Of a stretch of DNA of 64,000 nucleotides, positions 11,806 through 23,600 are shown piece after piece. Both the position numbers and the translations under genes were made by a program. Origin of the DNA: Arthrinium phaeospermum (taxonomy: Eukaryota > Ascomycota > Sordariomycetes > Amphisphaeriales > Apiosporaceae); NCBI GenBank assembly GCA_006503535.1, contig QYRS01000004.1:3410001-3474000 (forward strand), in the 5' to 3' direction. A model generated the notes under the pieces. It worked only from the letters and a program-made list of their open reading frames with translations, had not been told where the DNA came from and made no database searches. Each line of letters opens with the position of its first letter. Within the stretch, counting starts at the first letter, position 1.

Positions 11806-13361
11806 TTAACGTCGTAGCATCAAACGTAGCACCAACCCCATGACTGCACCGCATGCAGCACCACCAAAGTGCGGCTCGATTCGCGTGTATTCCACGGCCT
11901 GTGGTTGCTCTGCTTCGGCAACAAGCCAGCTGTGCGGCGTGTTGTCTTTCCATATGCTTTTGCGCCGCTGCTCCGCCGGCGTCTCACTTGCAGGTAGCGG
12001 CGCAGCTTTGCTAAGCGGCTCTTTTCCGCTTGCCGACTCTGATTTACCTGGCGTATCATTTGCAGGCGGCGCAGCTTTGTTTGGCGACTCCTCCTCAGGC
12101 GCCGACCGTTCCTCGCGGGCTGGAGGACCCTCTTCACATGGTGGCTCCGTTTTGCTGCCAGCATTCTCTCCGCGAGGTGACTCTGTCTTTTGAGGAGATG
12201 CATCGTCTTTACGGGGAGATCTCTCCTTGCCAGGAAATGAAATTTCGCGACGAGTATTCGTGTCACTTGACTCTTTCTTGCGAGATGGATCTTCTTCAGA
12301 GGGTGCTTCCTCCTGGCGCGTTGGCTCACCATGACGCAGTGGCTCATTCCCGTCCTGCGATGATACCTGGCGTGGCGGATGTGGCATCTTTTCAGTATTG
12401 GTCTCCTGGCGCGCCTGCAGCTTCCCCAACTCAGCTGCTCGGTCCGCGAGTAGCTGCCGATATTGGTCGCGCATGGTGCTGTACTGGGCCAGCTGTTCCT
12501 GTCTCGCCTGCGCCATCTTCCGGGGTCCCTGTACCATCGCAGCAGATCCGGCAGGAAAAGGAAGAAGTAAATGGCCCAAAGCGGCACCGCGGCCGGGGTG
12601 AACCCAATAAAGAACGGCATGCGGGGCCGCGCGACCGTGGCGGCCGTCATAAGCCCCGACGTGACGGCGGTGGTGCCGCCCCAGCTGGCCCCTGTCTCCG
12701 CGGGGTCGTGGGTGTAGAGGAAAGCCAGCCCGCCGGCGACCCCCGAGCCCACGACGACGGCAGGCGTCCCGATCCTGCCGAAGCCCGCGACCCAGGCCGC
12801 CCGGAAGAAAACGGAAAACATGATCATGTTGAACATCAGCTGGCCGAGCTCCGAGCACAGAAAGACGTGCGTGAACAGCGTGTACCAGCGACCGCGCTCC
12901 GCATAGTCGCCCGACAGGACCAGGTGGTCGTCGTACCACCGCCAGCGCCGGCCGCTGTCGGGAAGCACCGCCTCGCCGCCCCGGACGAGCCGCTTGTAGT
13001 CCTCGCGGTCGACCAGCTGCCCGAGCGCGAGCTGCAGCGCCTTGTGGTCGCGCTCGAACTCCTGGATGGCGCTGACGAAGCCGAAAAAGACGACGAGGCT
13101 CGTCGCGACGAAGGCGCGCGACCAGCGGCGCCGGGCGCGGGGGTCGGGCTCGACGGGGACTTGGGTGTCGAAGCGGAGGAGCGACTGCCGCAGGCTGCGC
13201 AGGTCCAATTGGGACGGGCCTGCCTCGTCGTGCCCGTGATCTGCTTGGGTTGGGTTTGGCGGGGTCGACGTGGTCGCCGATGAGTGATGGGTTGGAGAGC
13301 CCACGAGACTCGGGGGTGCCGCGGGCGGAGCAACGGGGCTGGACGAGTGTGCTTGAGGCAT
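11806..13361 (-). CDS. rhomboid family intramembrane protease with long loop insert; frameshifted
   Basis: Membrane serine protease that cuts substrates inside the bilayer. The start at 13361 (MPQAHSSSP) follows an upstream in-frame ATG at 13487 that is less likely. A Pro/Ser-rich tail precedes the TM core. FTHVFLCSELGQLMFNMIMF is the His/Asn helix, and TGASWGGTTAV contains a GxSx-type nucleophile site. PFFIGFTPAAVPLWAIYF and FLPDLLRWY follow. The frame then shifts by one base in a GGGG run (12522-12525, plus strand). The other frame stays open for about 230 codons. It has a coiled-coil-like RKMAQARQEQLAQ segment, then a long Lys/Glu/Ser/Pro-rich insert, and ends with EPHFGGAACGAVMG, which looks like the catalytic-His helix. 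The insert between the last helices is unusual. Activity is inferred. Confidence 0.75.
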
Positions 13362-13813
13362 CTGAAATCTCTGCTTTGTCGATTTGGTTTGAGGTTGGAA
13401 ACTCGCGGTCCTCAGCATGCGAGGAAAACCGATGGCGCTGAGCCGCCCGAAGGCGCTATGGCGGGCCAGAGGCAGTCTGCACACCATTCTCTCGTCGACA
13501 AACTGGACACGAACCGGGGAAGAAAGACGCGACTACCAGGTGCTGCGGAATCGCAGCTATTTACGAGATCGGGTTGGGTGACATCGGCAAGGGTAGCCTG
13601 CAGCCACCGCCACCAATCGCACTGTGGTTCCGTCGCCCTGGGTGCAATGTACACACCCGGATTCTACTCAAGTCACTACAATATTCCCAAAACGCCGGTT
13701 TGCAATTGGTGTAGCCATACGTGAGAGTTGAAGTTTTCTTTTTATTACTGCGAGTCCGGAGTGGTAGTGGTATGTGCATGCCAGCACACGAATTTGTATA
13801 GCCACTTGTCTCC
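13362..13813. other. short gap upstream of rhomboid gene
   Basis: Presumed promoter and leader of the rhomboid gene plus the 3' flank of the GST gene. Nothing else recognised. Confidence 0.5.
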
Positions 13814-14518
13814 CTACAAGCTACCCTTGCCGAGAGTCTTGAAGAAGGACTCGGGCGCCTCCGCCCCCAGCACCAACTCCATCCCGGGATCCGCCTTGCG
13901 CATCGCCCGCTGGTAGGCCTCGCGCTTGCTGACGCGCTGCAGATAAGCCAGGATGTTGGGGTAGGCCGACAGGTCCATGGGCGCGAAGTAGCGGAAGGTG
14001 GTGAGCGAGAAGACGAGCATGACGTCGGCGGCGGTGAACTCGGCGCCCGCCAGCCACTCGTTATCGCGCACGCGCGCGTCGAGCCCCTTGTATCCGGCGT
14101 CGCGCTTCTGCTTGAAGAAGGCCACCATCGGGTTGCTGCCGTCGTCCTGGCCGTCGGGCACCATGCCCGCGCGCCCGATGGTGGGCGTGAAGGTGCCGTT
14201 GGTCCAGTGGAACCAGTAGAGGAAGTCGGCGTAGAGCGGGTGCGACGCGCCGGGGAATAGGCGGCCGCCGCCGTGCTTCTCGCAGATGTACTGGACGCAG
14301 GCGCCGCTCTCGGCCAGGGTCAGGACGGGGCCGCCCTGCCCGTCGTCGTCGGTGATGACGGGCGCGGACCCGGTCCAGTGCAGGGCCTTGTACTCGGGCG
14401 GGGCCAGGGCCGGCGCCCGCTTATAATTCTTGAGCTCGTACGGGATCCCGAGCTCCTCGCAGAGCCAGGGGATCCGCTCCGACTGCGAGACCTGGAGGTG
14501 GTGGACGGTGAGGACCAT
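13814..14518 (-). CDS. glutathione S-transferase
   Basis: Soluble detoxification enzyme of 234 residues in a single exon. The ATG at 14518 begins MVLTVHHLQVSQSERIPWL, the usual first strand and helix of the thioredoxin-like domain. Further upstream the same frame lacks an ATG. The N-domain carries YELKNYKR, the cis-Pro region GSAPVI and the glutathione-contact ES pair in LAESGACVQYICE. The all-helical C-domain includes FLYWFHWTNGTF and the buried-Asp core NEWLAGAEFTAADVMLVF. Length and order fit fungal GSTs of the broad GST/Ure2-like type. The catalytic residue class cannot be assigned with certainty, since a Ser in the first loop is more likely than a Tyr. No introns or breaks. Confidence 0.92.
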   Translation of the reverse strand: MVLTVHHLQVSQSERIPWLCEELGIPYELKNYKRAPALAPPEYKALHWTGSAPVITDDDGQGGPVLTLAESGACVQYICEKHGGGRLFPGASHPLYADFLYWFHWTNGTFTPTIGRAGMVPDGQDDGSNPMVAFFKQKRDAGYKGLDARVRDNEWLAGAEFTAADVMLVFSLTTFRYFAPMDLSAYPNILAYLQRVSKREAYQRAMRKADPGMELVLGAEAPESFFKTLGKGSL

Positions 14519-15361
14519 GATGGGCTGTCTGATTGCGGGGTGATGAATTCGGGTGGGGCTAGAATGAACCAAAGAGCTAACGAATGCCTGGAAGAAACGG
14601 GCGTACAGGGAGCTGAGGTTTGGGGATGGTGTTGGTTTTTAAGCTCGACTGCGCGGGATCAGGAAGCGGCGGTCAAAACAAAGATTTGGATCTAGGAACG
14701 GGAACAGCTTTCAGCGTGCTTCTGTGCCTCGGCTTGCCCACTTGGATGGAGACGATCTAAGAACTGACGTAGACTTCGCCGGACTATTAATAATGACGAG
14801 AGATCGCGGCGCTGGATTAGCGGAGGGGCTCCCATTAGCGGAGCCCGGCCCACCCGGCTTGTCAATTAGGCCGGTCTTATCCACCCCCTGGCGCCGGAGT
14901 TAAGGAAACTACCGACTGCTACTCTAAGCGAGCTTGTTGGCCAGGGCTGAGCAAACTTGTGAAGCACGGTTGATGACTGCAGCCTATGGGATTGAAGTTG
15001 GCTACGAGCAAGGGGCGTAATCAGAGGGTAGGCTGACTGATGCAAGGGATGCCAAAGCTGTCAGACGGTTTAGCGGGGTATTACAGCAACCCCTTTCAAG
15101 TGCGTCAACCTCTCTTCTACCTGAAAACCCACCGTTACTCGTCGTTAACGTCGTAATCATGCGACAAGCACTTGTGCTACGCGTAGGGGTCGACGAACCA
15201 TCAAGGGAAATGACCCTATCTCAAGAAGCGCTTGGTTCGGATCCCGCAAAGTTCCTAAATGCCAAAAGGGTTTTCTATTCTAGTTATTTTTCTATCTGTC
15301 TAAATGCATGACATATGATCCAATCCGCCACGAATAGACACATCATGCACTTCGGTTTAAG
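14519..15361. other. intergenic, no gene seen
   Basis: Promoter side of the GST gene and 3' flank of the sulfotransferase-like gene. No supported coding frame or repeat. Confidence 0.6.
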
Positions 15362-16375
15362 CTATCTTCTCGCAAGTCTCAACAGGCCATAAGCCCCGAC
15401 GCCCGCCGTTCCCAGCAACCCGACCCAGGTCAACGCCAGCTTCCCAAAGATGTACATGCCAACCTTGTCCGCCGTCTCGGCGTCGTTGACCTGCGGGAAG
15501 GGCTCGTCGGGAACCGGCTTCCCCAAGAACTCGCAGAGCGGCGCCCAGCCCTCTTTGATGTCCATGACCAGCAGCTGCTTGGGGGGCACGATGCTCCTGA
15601 CCCAGTCATTGTGGACCTCGATGAGATCTGGCCGGAAGAATTTAAGATTAGCATTTCTGTACGTACGTGAGGTGATTCGCTCTGCTCAGGGGTTGGTTGG
15701 GGGCCTTTTGCTCACGTGGTCCCATGGGGGTGCCGGGCCCGTTGGCCCGGGCGAGGAGCTCCACCGCCGTGCTGCTCCAGTGGTGCACGATGCTGGGCAT
15801 CCAGCGGATGGTGGGCATCGGGGCGGCGAACAGCGGGAGCCACCACGGCAGCGCGTAGCTCAGGTTGACGCCGATGCTCTTCCACCACTTGGCCGGGTCG
15901 CGCGTCACGAGCACGACCTTGGCGTCCGGGTAGAGCTCCAGGAGCTCGGGCAGGAAGTCGACGTTGGGCATGTCGGTACACTGCGCCGGGTGTGGTGTGA
16001 TTGATTAGCCGACTCCTCTTTCTTAGTGGGTAGGTGTCGTATGGTACTTACGCCGACGTAGCCGGACACCTGTTGTCGCACCAGCTTCAACACTTTTTCC
16101 TTGTCGCCTGCCTGGCGGGCCTCGTAGGCCTGGACCCAACGCTTGGGGAACGCTGGATCTCGGTTAGTTGTTGTTCTTGTTGTTGCCTAGGGGGATATCG
16201 AGGGCCACCTACCGTCTTCGCGCCAGAGGAGATGACCTCCTCCATGCTGCACCGGCCCTTTCATGAGAATCTCCAGAGCCATCTGCATCGAGGCGGTCCC
16301 GGTTCTGGAGTAGCCGGCGCCGATGACCTCGAGCTGGGTCGACGCATCGCCCGGCTTCGATGGCGCTGCTCCCAT
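15362..16375 (-). CDS. sulfotransferase-like P-loop protein with C-terminal TM segment
   Basis: 266 residues from four exons (16375-16213, 16158-16052, 15980-15716, 15627-15362), all with GT..AG introns, sum 801. It starts MGAAPSKPGD, a possible N-myristoylation context. VIGAGYSRTGTASMQMAL is the 5'-phosphosulfate (P-loop-like) binding site. YPDAKVVLVTRDPAKWWKS is the 3'-phosphate binding strand-loop typical of the fungal and animal sulfotransferase-4 family. Near the C-terminus LALTWVGLLGTAGVGAYGLL forms a hydrophobic anchor followed by basic residues. The group is known mainly from genomes; substrates are unknown and some members may not transfer sulfate. Membrane anchoring is inferred from the hydrophobic tail. 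Confidence 0.87.
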
Positions 16376-16872
16376 GATTGTCTTTCAGGTTTCTTCTGTT
16401 TCGTGTTTTCCTTTTGAGGATCGACACCGCGATAGTGATGAGGTTGGCCGGATACCCTAGCGAGATAACATGGAGAACAGGACAATCTCAAAAGGCTCAG
16501 CGCAGTGCGGCACATGGGCGGTGGGGAGATTAAATGCGGCGCAGCGCCACTGAAAAATCATGCGACCCGCGGCGCGGCCCATCATCCGCACCTGCAAGGA
16601 TCTGGCGATGATCCGCGGAACTTTCCCCGTGAGCCTGTGTAGGACCGGGGGGATTGAAAGAGAGGGGAAAGCGGAATACAGAAGAGTGAAAGCCCTTACC
16701 TTGTAACGCACAATCGGGTTGGTTGTGGTCCTTCCCCATGCAATGCGACCATACATTAGGCTTTTTCCGACATGATCAACACTCTTGTTTTTCTCGATTC
16801 TCAGGACCACCACAAAGAATCAAAAGGTGACAGAGAGACCTCTACACACTCCCTCCAAAAGAGAAAGAAAAC
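16376..16872. other. intergenic between divergent genes
   Basis: Shared upstream region of the sulfotransferase-like (minus) and methyltransferase (plus) genes. No defined site recognised. Confidence 0.5.
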
Positions 16873-18356
16873 ATGGCCTCGGACCAATCAGACGAATCAA
16901 AGCCCTCGACCCCGAAGGCGCAACCGCCAAGCTACCCGAGAGCCAAACAGGTTAGGCCGGAATACGACTTTGACGATGGCGACACGGTCGCGGATCGCTA
17001 TTCCTACGTCGCCGAGGACGGCCGTACTTATCAGGGCTACATGCCAGGCGGTAAGATTTTGCCCGGAACCCGAAACCGCTTCGTTCTCGGGATGATGAAG
17101 ATGCCTTAGCTGACCATGCTGCCCCGAAGAATACATGTTGCCGAACGATAGCGTGAGTCTGGTTCCGGCCCACCTAAAAGGACCTCGTCCCGTCAGACGA
17201 AGTGGGCATCGCGCTAAGACCCCAGACTCCTTTCTCCAAACTTGTAGGCGGAGCAAGACAGACTTGGTTCGTGGCAAACTTTCTGGCAACCGATATCCGA
17301 AGGCCTGCAGGATGCAATGCGATTTTGGCTGACCAAGCGCGACTTGTAGATTTCTCCCATGCCATCTATCGGCTCCTCCTGGATAACAAGCTTGCCGCCG
17401 CCCCGCTCCGGTTTCCAGAAAAAGTCCTAGACAGTAAGGTGATCCTTGCCCAAAGCCCGCTTGGGTGGATGCTGACTCGATACAGTCGGCACTGGGACAG
17501 GAATATGGGCGTTGGAATTCGGTAAGATATCCATTCGCCTTCAGATCATGCCGAAGAGACAAACTTCATGTTACACACCCAGATACTAAAGCCCCGCTCC
17601 AGCCGAGGAGAACCCCACCTCCGAGGTCATCGGCACCGACCTCAGCATGATCCAGCCGCTGCCCTGGACCCCCAACTGCCAGTTCGTCCTCGAGAACTCC
17701 GAGACGGACGACTGGCTCTTCCCCCACCACTTCGACTACGTGCACCTGCGCGGCGTGCTCTCCTGCTTCCACGACGTGCGGACCGTGATCCGGCGCGCCC
17801 ACGACCACCTCACCCCGGGCGGCTGGCTCGAGTTCCAGGACGGCGTGTTCGAGCTCGCGGGCCACGCCGACGGCTCCCTCGAGGGCACCGCCCTCCAGCG
17901 CTGGAACGCGCTGCTGCGCAAGGGGGCCGCGGCGCGGGGGCGCGACTTCGCGAGGGCCCGGCACTATAGGCAGCACCTCCTCGACGCCGGGTTCGTCGAC
18001 GTGGAGGAGCGGATGATCATGGTCCCGGGGGGACCCTGGCACGCCGAGGACGACAAGATGCGGGTCGTGGGAGTGTACATCACCAACATCATGAGCACGG
18101 GCGTCGTCGAGAGCTTCAAGCCCTTCCTGACGTCGGCGGGGCTCTCGCAGGCGGAGATCGAGACGTTGTCGGGGGAGGTTCGGCGCGAGATGTTGGATTC
18201 GAGTATTCGGTGGAGTATACCATTGTAAGTGACGCTTTGACTCCTGCCCAGAAAATGCAGACATCTCAAACAGAAGGCTGACAACATCATCTGCAATGAT
18301 ACAGCTATATTGTGTATGGTCGGAAACCGTACAGTGGAGAAAGTGACGCAGACTGA
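16873..18356 (+). CDS. TAM-type SAM-dependent methyltransferase
   Basis: 337 residues from seven exons: 16873-17050, 17130-17152 (23 bases), 17248-17266 (19 bases), 17350-17433, 17486-17521, 17603-18224, 18305-18356 (sum 1014). The two micro-exons restore the family block: GEYMLPNDS, AEQDRL, then DFSHAIYRLLL. Motif I, VLDIGTGTGIWALEF, is completed across exons 4 and 5. EVIGTDLS is the acidic-loop motif, and LTPGGWLEFQD is the post-motif strand. The C-terminus ends YIVYGRKPYSGESDAD. Relatives include LaeA-like regulators of secondary metabolism and many uncharacterised small-molecule methyltransferases. No velvet partner or synthase gene is nearby, so the role is open. Splicing is inferred from borders and family alignment; the motifs are seen. 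Confidence 0.88.
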
Positions 18357-18606
18357 GCGGGAAGGGATGGACTTGGAGGCGTGTGTTTCCGGAGTAAAGA
18401 ACTAGAGAAAGGAGACAGTCATAAACTCATATACATAATAAACTTACTACAACGTATGCCATTCCTACCACCAATCAAAGAAATAGCCCAGGCACCTGGA
18501 CATCTTGAAATTGAGCCCCAACAAGACACAGGAGGAAAACACCCATCTTTGTGTGCCGGTTTCGACGTCTTGGTCTTGGACCAATCGCATAAATCCCCGC
18601 CAAATA

Positions 18607-19738
18607 TCACGTTCTCTCAGCTTGTGATATCTCCTCGATGATCTTATCAACCCCCGCAAACGCCAACTCGTCCATAGTCTCCTTCCACAGTCGTTGACTG
18701 ACCACCTTAGCGTCCTTCGAGTACACAAAGGGCGCCATCCTTGTTCCTACACGTTAGCATCATGTCATTGCATGACACACTTCTTGAGCGAGGAGGTGAT
18801 ATAGGTTCATAAACTCACGGTCGGATCACACAGTCCTCGATATACTGCCCATGCGACCTCGCATCCTGCCCCGCCGCCGCGCTGACGAGCGACCGCGCCC
18901 CGACGGCAGCGGTCCGGCCCATGAGCCGCATGAAGAGGACCGCCGCCACCCCGAGCTCGCGGTTGAGCGACGAGCCGTGGCAGAGGCCCGGATTGGCCAG
19001 GTTAACGACCGCCGTCGCCGCCGGCACGCGCCGCGCCAGCTCCGTCACGAAGAGCTGCCCCAGGAGCTTGGTGGTGGCGTAGCGGTCGTAGATGTTGAAC
19101 CGGGCTTCCTCGTCAAAGGCGGGCAGCAGCGGGTCTTGGTCCTTCTCAGCGAATTTGGCCCAGGCCGCGGTGTCGGAGGACACGATGACGATGCGCCCGG
19201 GTCCCTGGGTGGGCGAGGCAGCAGAGCTGCTCTGTTTGAAGGTGCGCAGGAGCAGGAGGGTCAGGAGGACGGTGGACAAGTAGTTAGTCTGCACATCCTC
19301 CTCGTGGCCCGTCTCAGGATTGAGCGCAAACGAGCCGCGATTCACGCCCGCGTTCAAGATGGCGATGCCGAGCCGCAGGCCCTCCGCCCGCCGCGCGAAC
19401 GCGACGACGGACTCGTACGAGGCGTAGTCTAGTTTCCAGACCTCGAGCGTCTGGCTAGCGCTCGATTTGGCGGACATCAGGGTCTCGCGGGCGATTTCGC
19501 CCTTGTGCTCGTCGCGGACGGCCAGGATCAGTTTGCTGACGCCGAGGTCCAGCAGCTGGCGGCAGCATTCCAGGCCGATGCCGCCGTTGGCGCCCGTCAC
19601 GATGGCGGCTTGCCCCTCGAGGTCGACGTCGTCGCGGGACACGGCGGGCGGGGCGCCCGAGAACTGCCGGCGGAGGAATTGGAGCTTGCTGGCTTCCTGT
19701 TCTGGGGTTATGTCGAAGGTGACTCCTGGGCCTGCCAT
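18607..19738 (-). CDS. short-chain dehydrogenase/reductase
   Basis: NAD(P)-dependent oxidoreductase of 350 residues from exons 19738-18819 and 18739-18607, with an 79-base GT..AG intron. It has the cofactor motif VTGANGGIG, the LNAGVN stabilising loop, the catalytic Ser in VIVSSDTAAW and the active-site Tyr/Lys in YDRYATTKLLGQ. The second exon codes a 44-residue helical tail (YSKDAKVVSQRLWKETMDEL) of the kind seen in retinol-dehydrogenase-like fungal SDRs. The basic residues after the second strand suggest either cofactor is possible. It converges with the methyltransferase gene, leaving about 250 bases between them. The substrate is unknown. Confidence 0.9.
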
Positions 19739-20620
19739 CCTGGGAGACGAATATATCGAGGTGCGCTTCGTTGGTGATGGGAGACAGACGATTGGTGATA
19801 AGCTAAGCTGTCGAGGAGGGCGATCAAGTCTGGGAAACGATGAGACCTAGCCTGTATCTTATATATGACACAAGAGGAATCTAGGACAACCAACAAGGGA
19901 TCTGCCGGATCACCAGCAAATATTTAAACATGTGGCGTGGCGGGGTATTGACGGGGAGACAGTGTTTAGCTGGCTACAGGTTGCAGGGCGTCAACGCAAG
20001 GGAGTGCAACCCTGAAATGGTGCATTCGGCGCCATGGATGGAAGCATGTACATGTACTACAAGTGGCGGCAAACATATCACCGAAATCAAGGCTTCCTGT
20101 ACCACTACTTGCAGGTTATCAAACATGTTTGTTCTGTGTGACCGACGCAATCGTCATGATGTCAGCAGGGTACATTGCCGCCATGCTTTGCGCGACTGTG
20201 CGACGACCCGTGTCACAAGCTGTAGCCCATCTGTTCCCTAACTAGCAGCTGTCCAGCGGGAGCGCCCGGCTAACAGGGTGAATTCCACCAAATCCTTGAC
20301 TTTAGCGTTGTCATTCCTCTACCTAGGCACTGAGAAAACAAAACATACCTAGCCATGGCTTATGTCTGAAACGTTTCAAGTGCCTAAACGAATAACTATG
20401 CAAGGTAAACATCGCCATAAGTGAGCGTCAAAGCTATTGAGCATACATCTGGAAGGTGCATGCTGGCCAGCTCCCAAGTGCACTGTGTGAGCTTTGCTGG
20501 CAGCGCCTCGGACTACGGCCATCTCGGTATACCGAACACCGCCGATCGAGTGCAAAGCTGGTCCAACACGACAACGAATGAGCGGGTTCCATTTTATTGC
20601 TTCTCATGCTGACAAGCCAT
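19739..20620. other. intergenic, no gene seen
   Basis: Upstream of the SDR gene and downstream of the NACHT-ankyrin gene. No supported frame or repeat. Confidence 0.6.
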
Positions 20621-23600
20621 TTACCACCAGTATACAACCCTAGGTTTCTTTAGTTTGTCCCAGGAGCGTGCTTCATACCCCAGTTGAATACTCGTCGCCT
20701 CATCGAAGGTCAATTGAGCTCCATCCATGAGGATAGGTTTGCCGTGGTAAAGGGAATCCCATGGCTCAGGCCACGCCCCATAGCGGTCCTTCGGCAAGAC
20801 CCGACGAGGTTTCGGATTCTGACAGTAATATAAAGATGGAAAGCGCATGTCCTCCTCCAAGGTTTCGGGAGTGATCATGATCGGCCGTCTACTCTGGGCG
20901 CCCGCTTGCTCTAGTCGCGTAACGACACGCTCGTAGGTTTCCAAGGTCGCCTTCAGATATTCCCGATACCATATGCTACAATCGAGCGATTGCCTTGCGA
21001 ATATGGTAGAGCGGGTTATTTCTCTGCGCCAGATTGCGTGATCCAGTGGCGTATGTCCCGCATTGTCCACAGGGCTGATGTCGATGTCAGGCATCTCCAA
21101 AAGAAGCACCAAGAGGTCATAGATAAACTCTGACCTATCCACCACACGGAACATAGTGTCCACAGGGAACGTAGGGTGGGGATACCTCTGTTCTTGAGAC
21201 GCATCAGGGAGCCTCCACGACCGAGGGTATGGACAAGTGGTTGTAGGCACGGTCCAGGTGGCGAGACGGGTCGTGGCTATGTTTGCCAGCGCAGTTCGGC
21301 CTTGTCTATCTCGTGCGTTGATATGTGCAAGGTCGACTGTCCCCAGAAGTTCGCGTACAGTAGCCTCGAGCTCACCCAACTTTCCGAACCTTGCATCGTC
21401 GTATGCTTTCAAGCATACCATTAGTGCGGTCATGCCCTGTTGATCCCTAGCATTTCGATCCGTTCGTCGATCCGCAAGCAAGCGTCGTGTTTGCTTTGAG
21501 TTACCACAGTATGCGGCTACCAAGAGTGGACTCCTGTGGCGCTCAAACGGTTTGATGTGTTTCTCCTTGGTAGCCCATGGAGTCACTTGTTCACGCGGAA
21601 AGGCTTCCGTCAATAGCCTCTCGCGCGTTTGAATATTGACATCGAGCCTCCCCTCAAGCTTCGGGCTCTCCAGGAGAGCCTCTAAGTGCTCATACTTTGA
21701 TCCAATGGACGCGAAGTAGTGAAGTGGACTTATACCCAGCACTTCAGTTCCCAGGTAAAGGTCCTCACGCTCCAGTAGGGGTAAGAGTTGGCTTTTTCTG
21801 TATGCTAACATGACTGGTGGTAAAAAGCACTCCTCCATATATTGGAGTTCGAAGTCCTCGAATTTCCAGGGCAGACCGTACTCAAGCCATTCACCTGTTT
21901 TACATCCATTGATGTCGACAGATGCGCTCGCCGTGAGAAGCTCGATGGCTTCCACGGCATTCTCACGATGATTAGCGCACGCTGCCATTAGCGGAGTCCA
22001 TGGAATGCATCCCTCTAGCAAGCCCTTGTTCGGATCTACTCTCGCATCGGCTAGTAGAAGCTTGAGAGCATCAACATTGTGCAAGGTTGCTGCATGTATT
22101 GCTGTACGATCTGAGTCTTGGATCGATATGGTGTTATAGACGTTCGGGTCTTTGTCGCCCGGTAACAACAGTCTGCAGGCTGAGTTCCATTCCAAGGTCA
22201 CGCAGTCATACAGAAGGGTGCGGGTGCGAGGAGGCTCAAGGCGAAAGTCATTGGAAACCTGGTTTGCACTCTCTACCAACTCCAGCTGTTTGGCAGTGTA
22301 CTGTGAGTCTAAAACGTGCTCACCCCAGTACCGGTCTACCCACTCCATGAATGCGTGGACTGGGTAACTCAGACTACTGTCAATGCTCCATGGATGTTCA
22401 AAGTACGTCTCCGGTGATACGGACATGAAAGCGAGGCAGGTGCCAAGGATGAGAGAATAGCCTTCACCACGTGTCCAGTATTTCTGCAAGAACTCCCGGA
22501 TAGACTGGTGTGCCAGTTGCAAGACCGGTGTCTCTTTCGTTTGCACAACGAGACCCTCGCAACTTCCAAAATAGAGATTGATGTCGACGTTGTAGTCGTG
22601 GATGTTACCGCCGGGGGGTTCCCATGGCTCCAAGGCAAGCGCAACTCTTAGTGCTGTCCCGTCTAGCGTCGAACGAGCGAATGCCAGCCATTGGAGAAGC
22701 TTCAGCACTGTTTTGCCGTTGGCGCGACTTTCAATTCTGTGTATGATCTCTTTGTAGTAGGTATCCATGCTGTCGGAAAGGTTCTCCAAGGCCGACTTCA
22801 TGGCCGCTGCATGAGGTTGAGATACTAGTGCGGACTTCGACTGTAGGTCTGCAAGTTTGAATCTTCAGGCTCATCAGTAAGGTTCAACAAAAAAGATGCG
22901 TCCAACACCTACATGCATTGCGACTTCTCAATGATACTGGAGGCAGCCATCTGACGTAACCCATGATTGTTCATCCACTGAGTCACCGTGGCTTCTTTGT
23001 CGTAGACTTCGTATACAAGAGCTCTGATGTCATGCTCGCTTGCTCGTACGGGCAAGTCCGCAGTCTCGATGACGGATCGACTCAGGAGCTCCCATACACT
23101 TATATCCTCTCTAGAGGTGATACATATATGGACATTGGACGACTGGCACTCCTCAGTCAGCTCTCGAAGCATAGAAGCCACTCGGTGCTTCTCTGATGGA
23201 CTTTGCGAGTACTCGTCTAACGCATCCAAAATGAGGAATGACGTGGTAAAACGAGAAAGTGTAGCCTTAAGAAGTCGCTTTCTGTCGTTCAACAGTGGCA
23301 TTGGCACCACCAATTCCGATTCAAGCTCGTCGCAAATGGTAGTGTTTCTTGCTAGTAGCTGCCGGGTGAAGACCTCAAGGACGTATTGGCAGGATTGCTG
23401 GGTCATCCGAGCATGGTCGCAATACACCCACGCGATACCCACGTCCTCACTAGGGAAGGATAATTCAAGCTCGTCAATCATGCGCGAACTGTGTGAGCTG
23501 TGTCAGAGATATGTGTTGACGGAATATTCAAGGGAGGTTACTTACACCATGTGCGTCTTCCCTGCACCAGCTGCCGGTGCGTTAGTTAGGACGAAGTAAG

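Noticed and set aside
12600..12700. Catalytically dead rhomboid because GGTT replaces GGSG
   Set aside because: The preceding GAS supplies a GxSx Ser and a catalytic-His-like helix exists near the C-terminus, so loss of activity is not shown.
12030..13283. 417-codon plus-strand frame
   Set aside because: Antisense to the rhomboid gene; low-complexity and without motifs.
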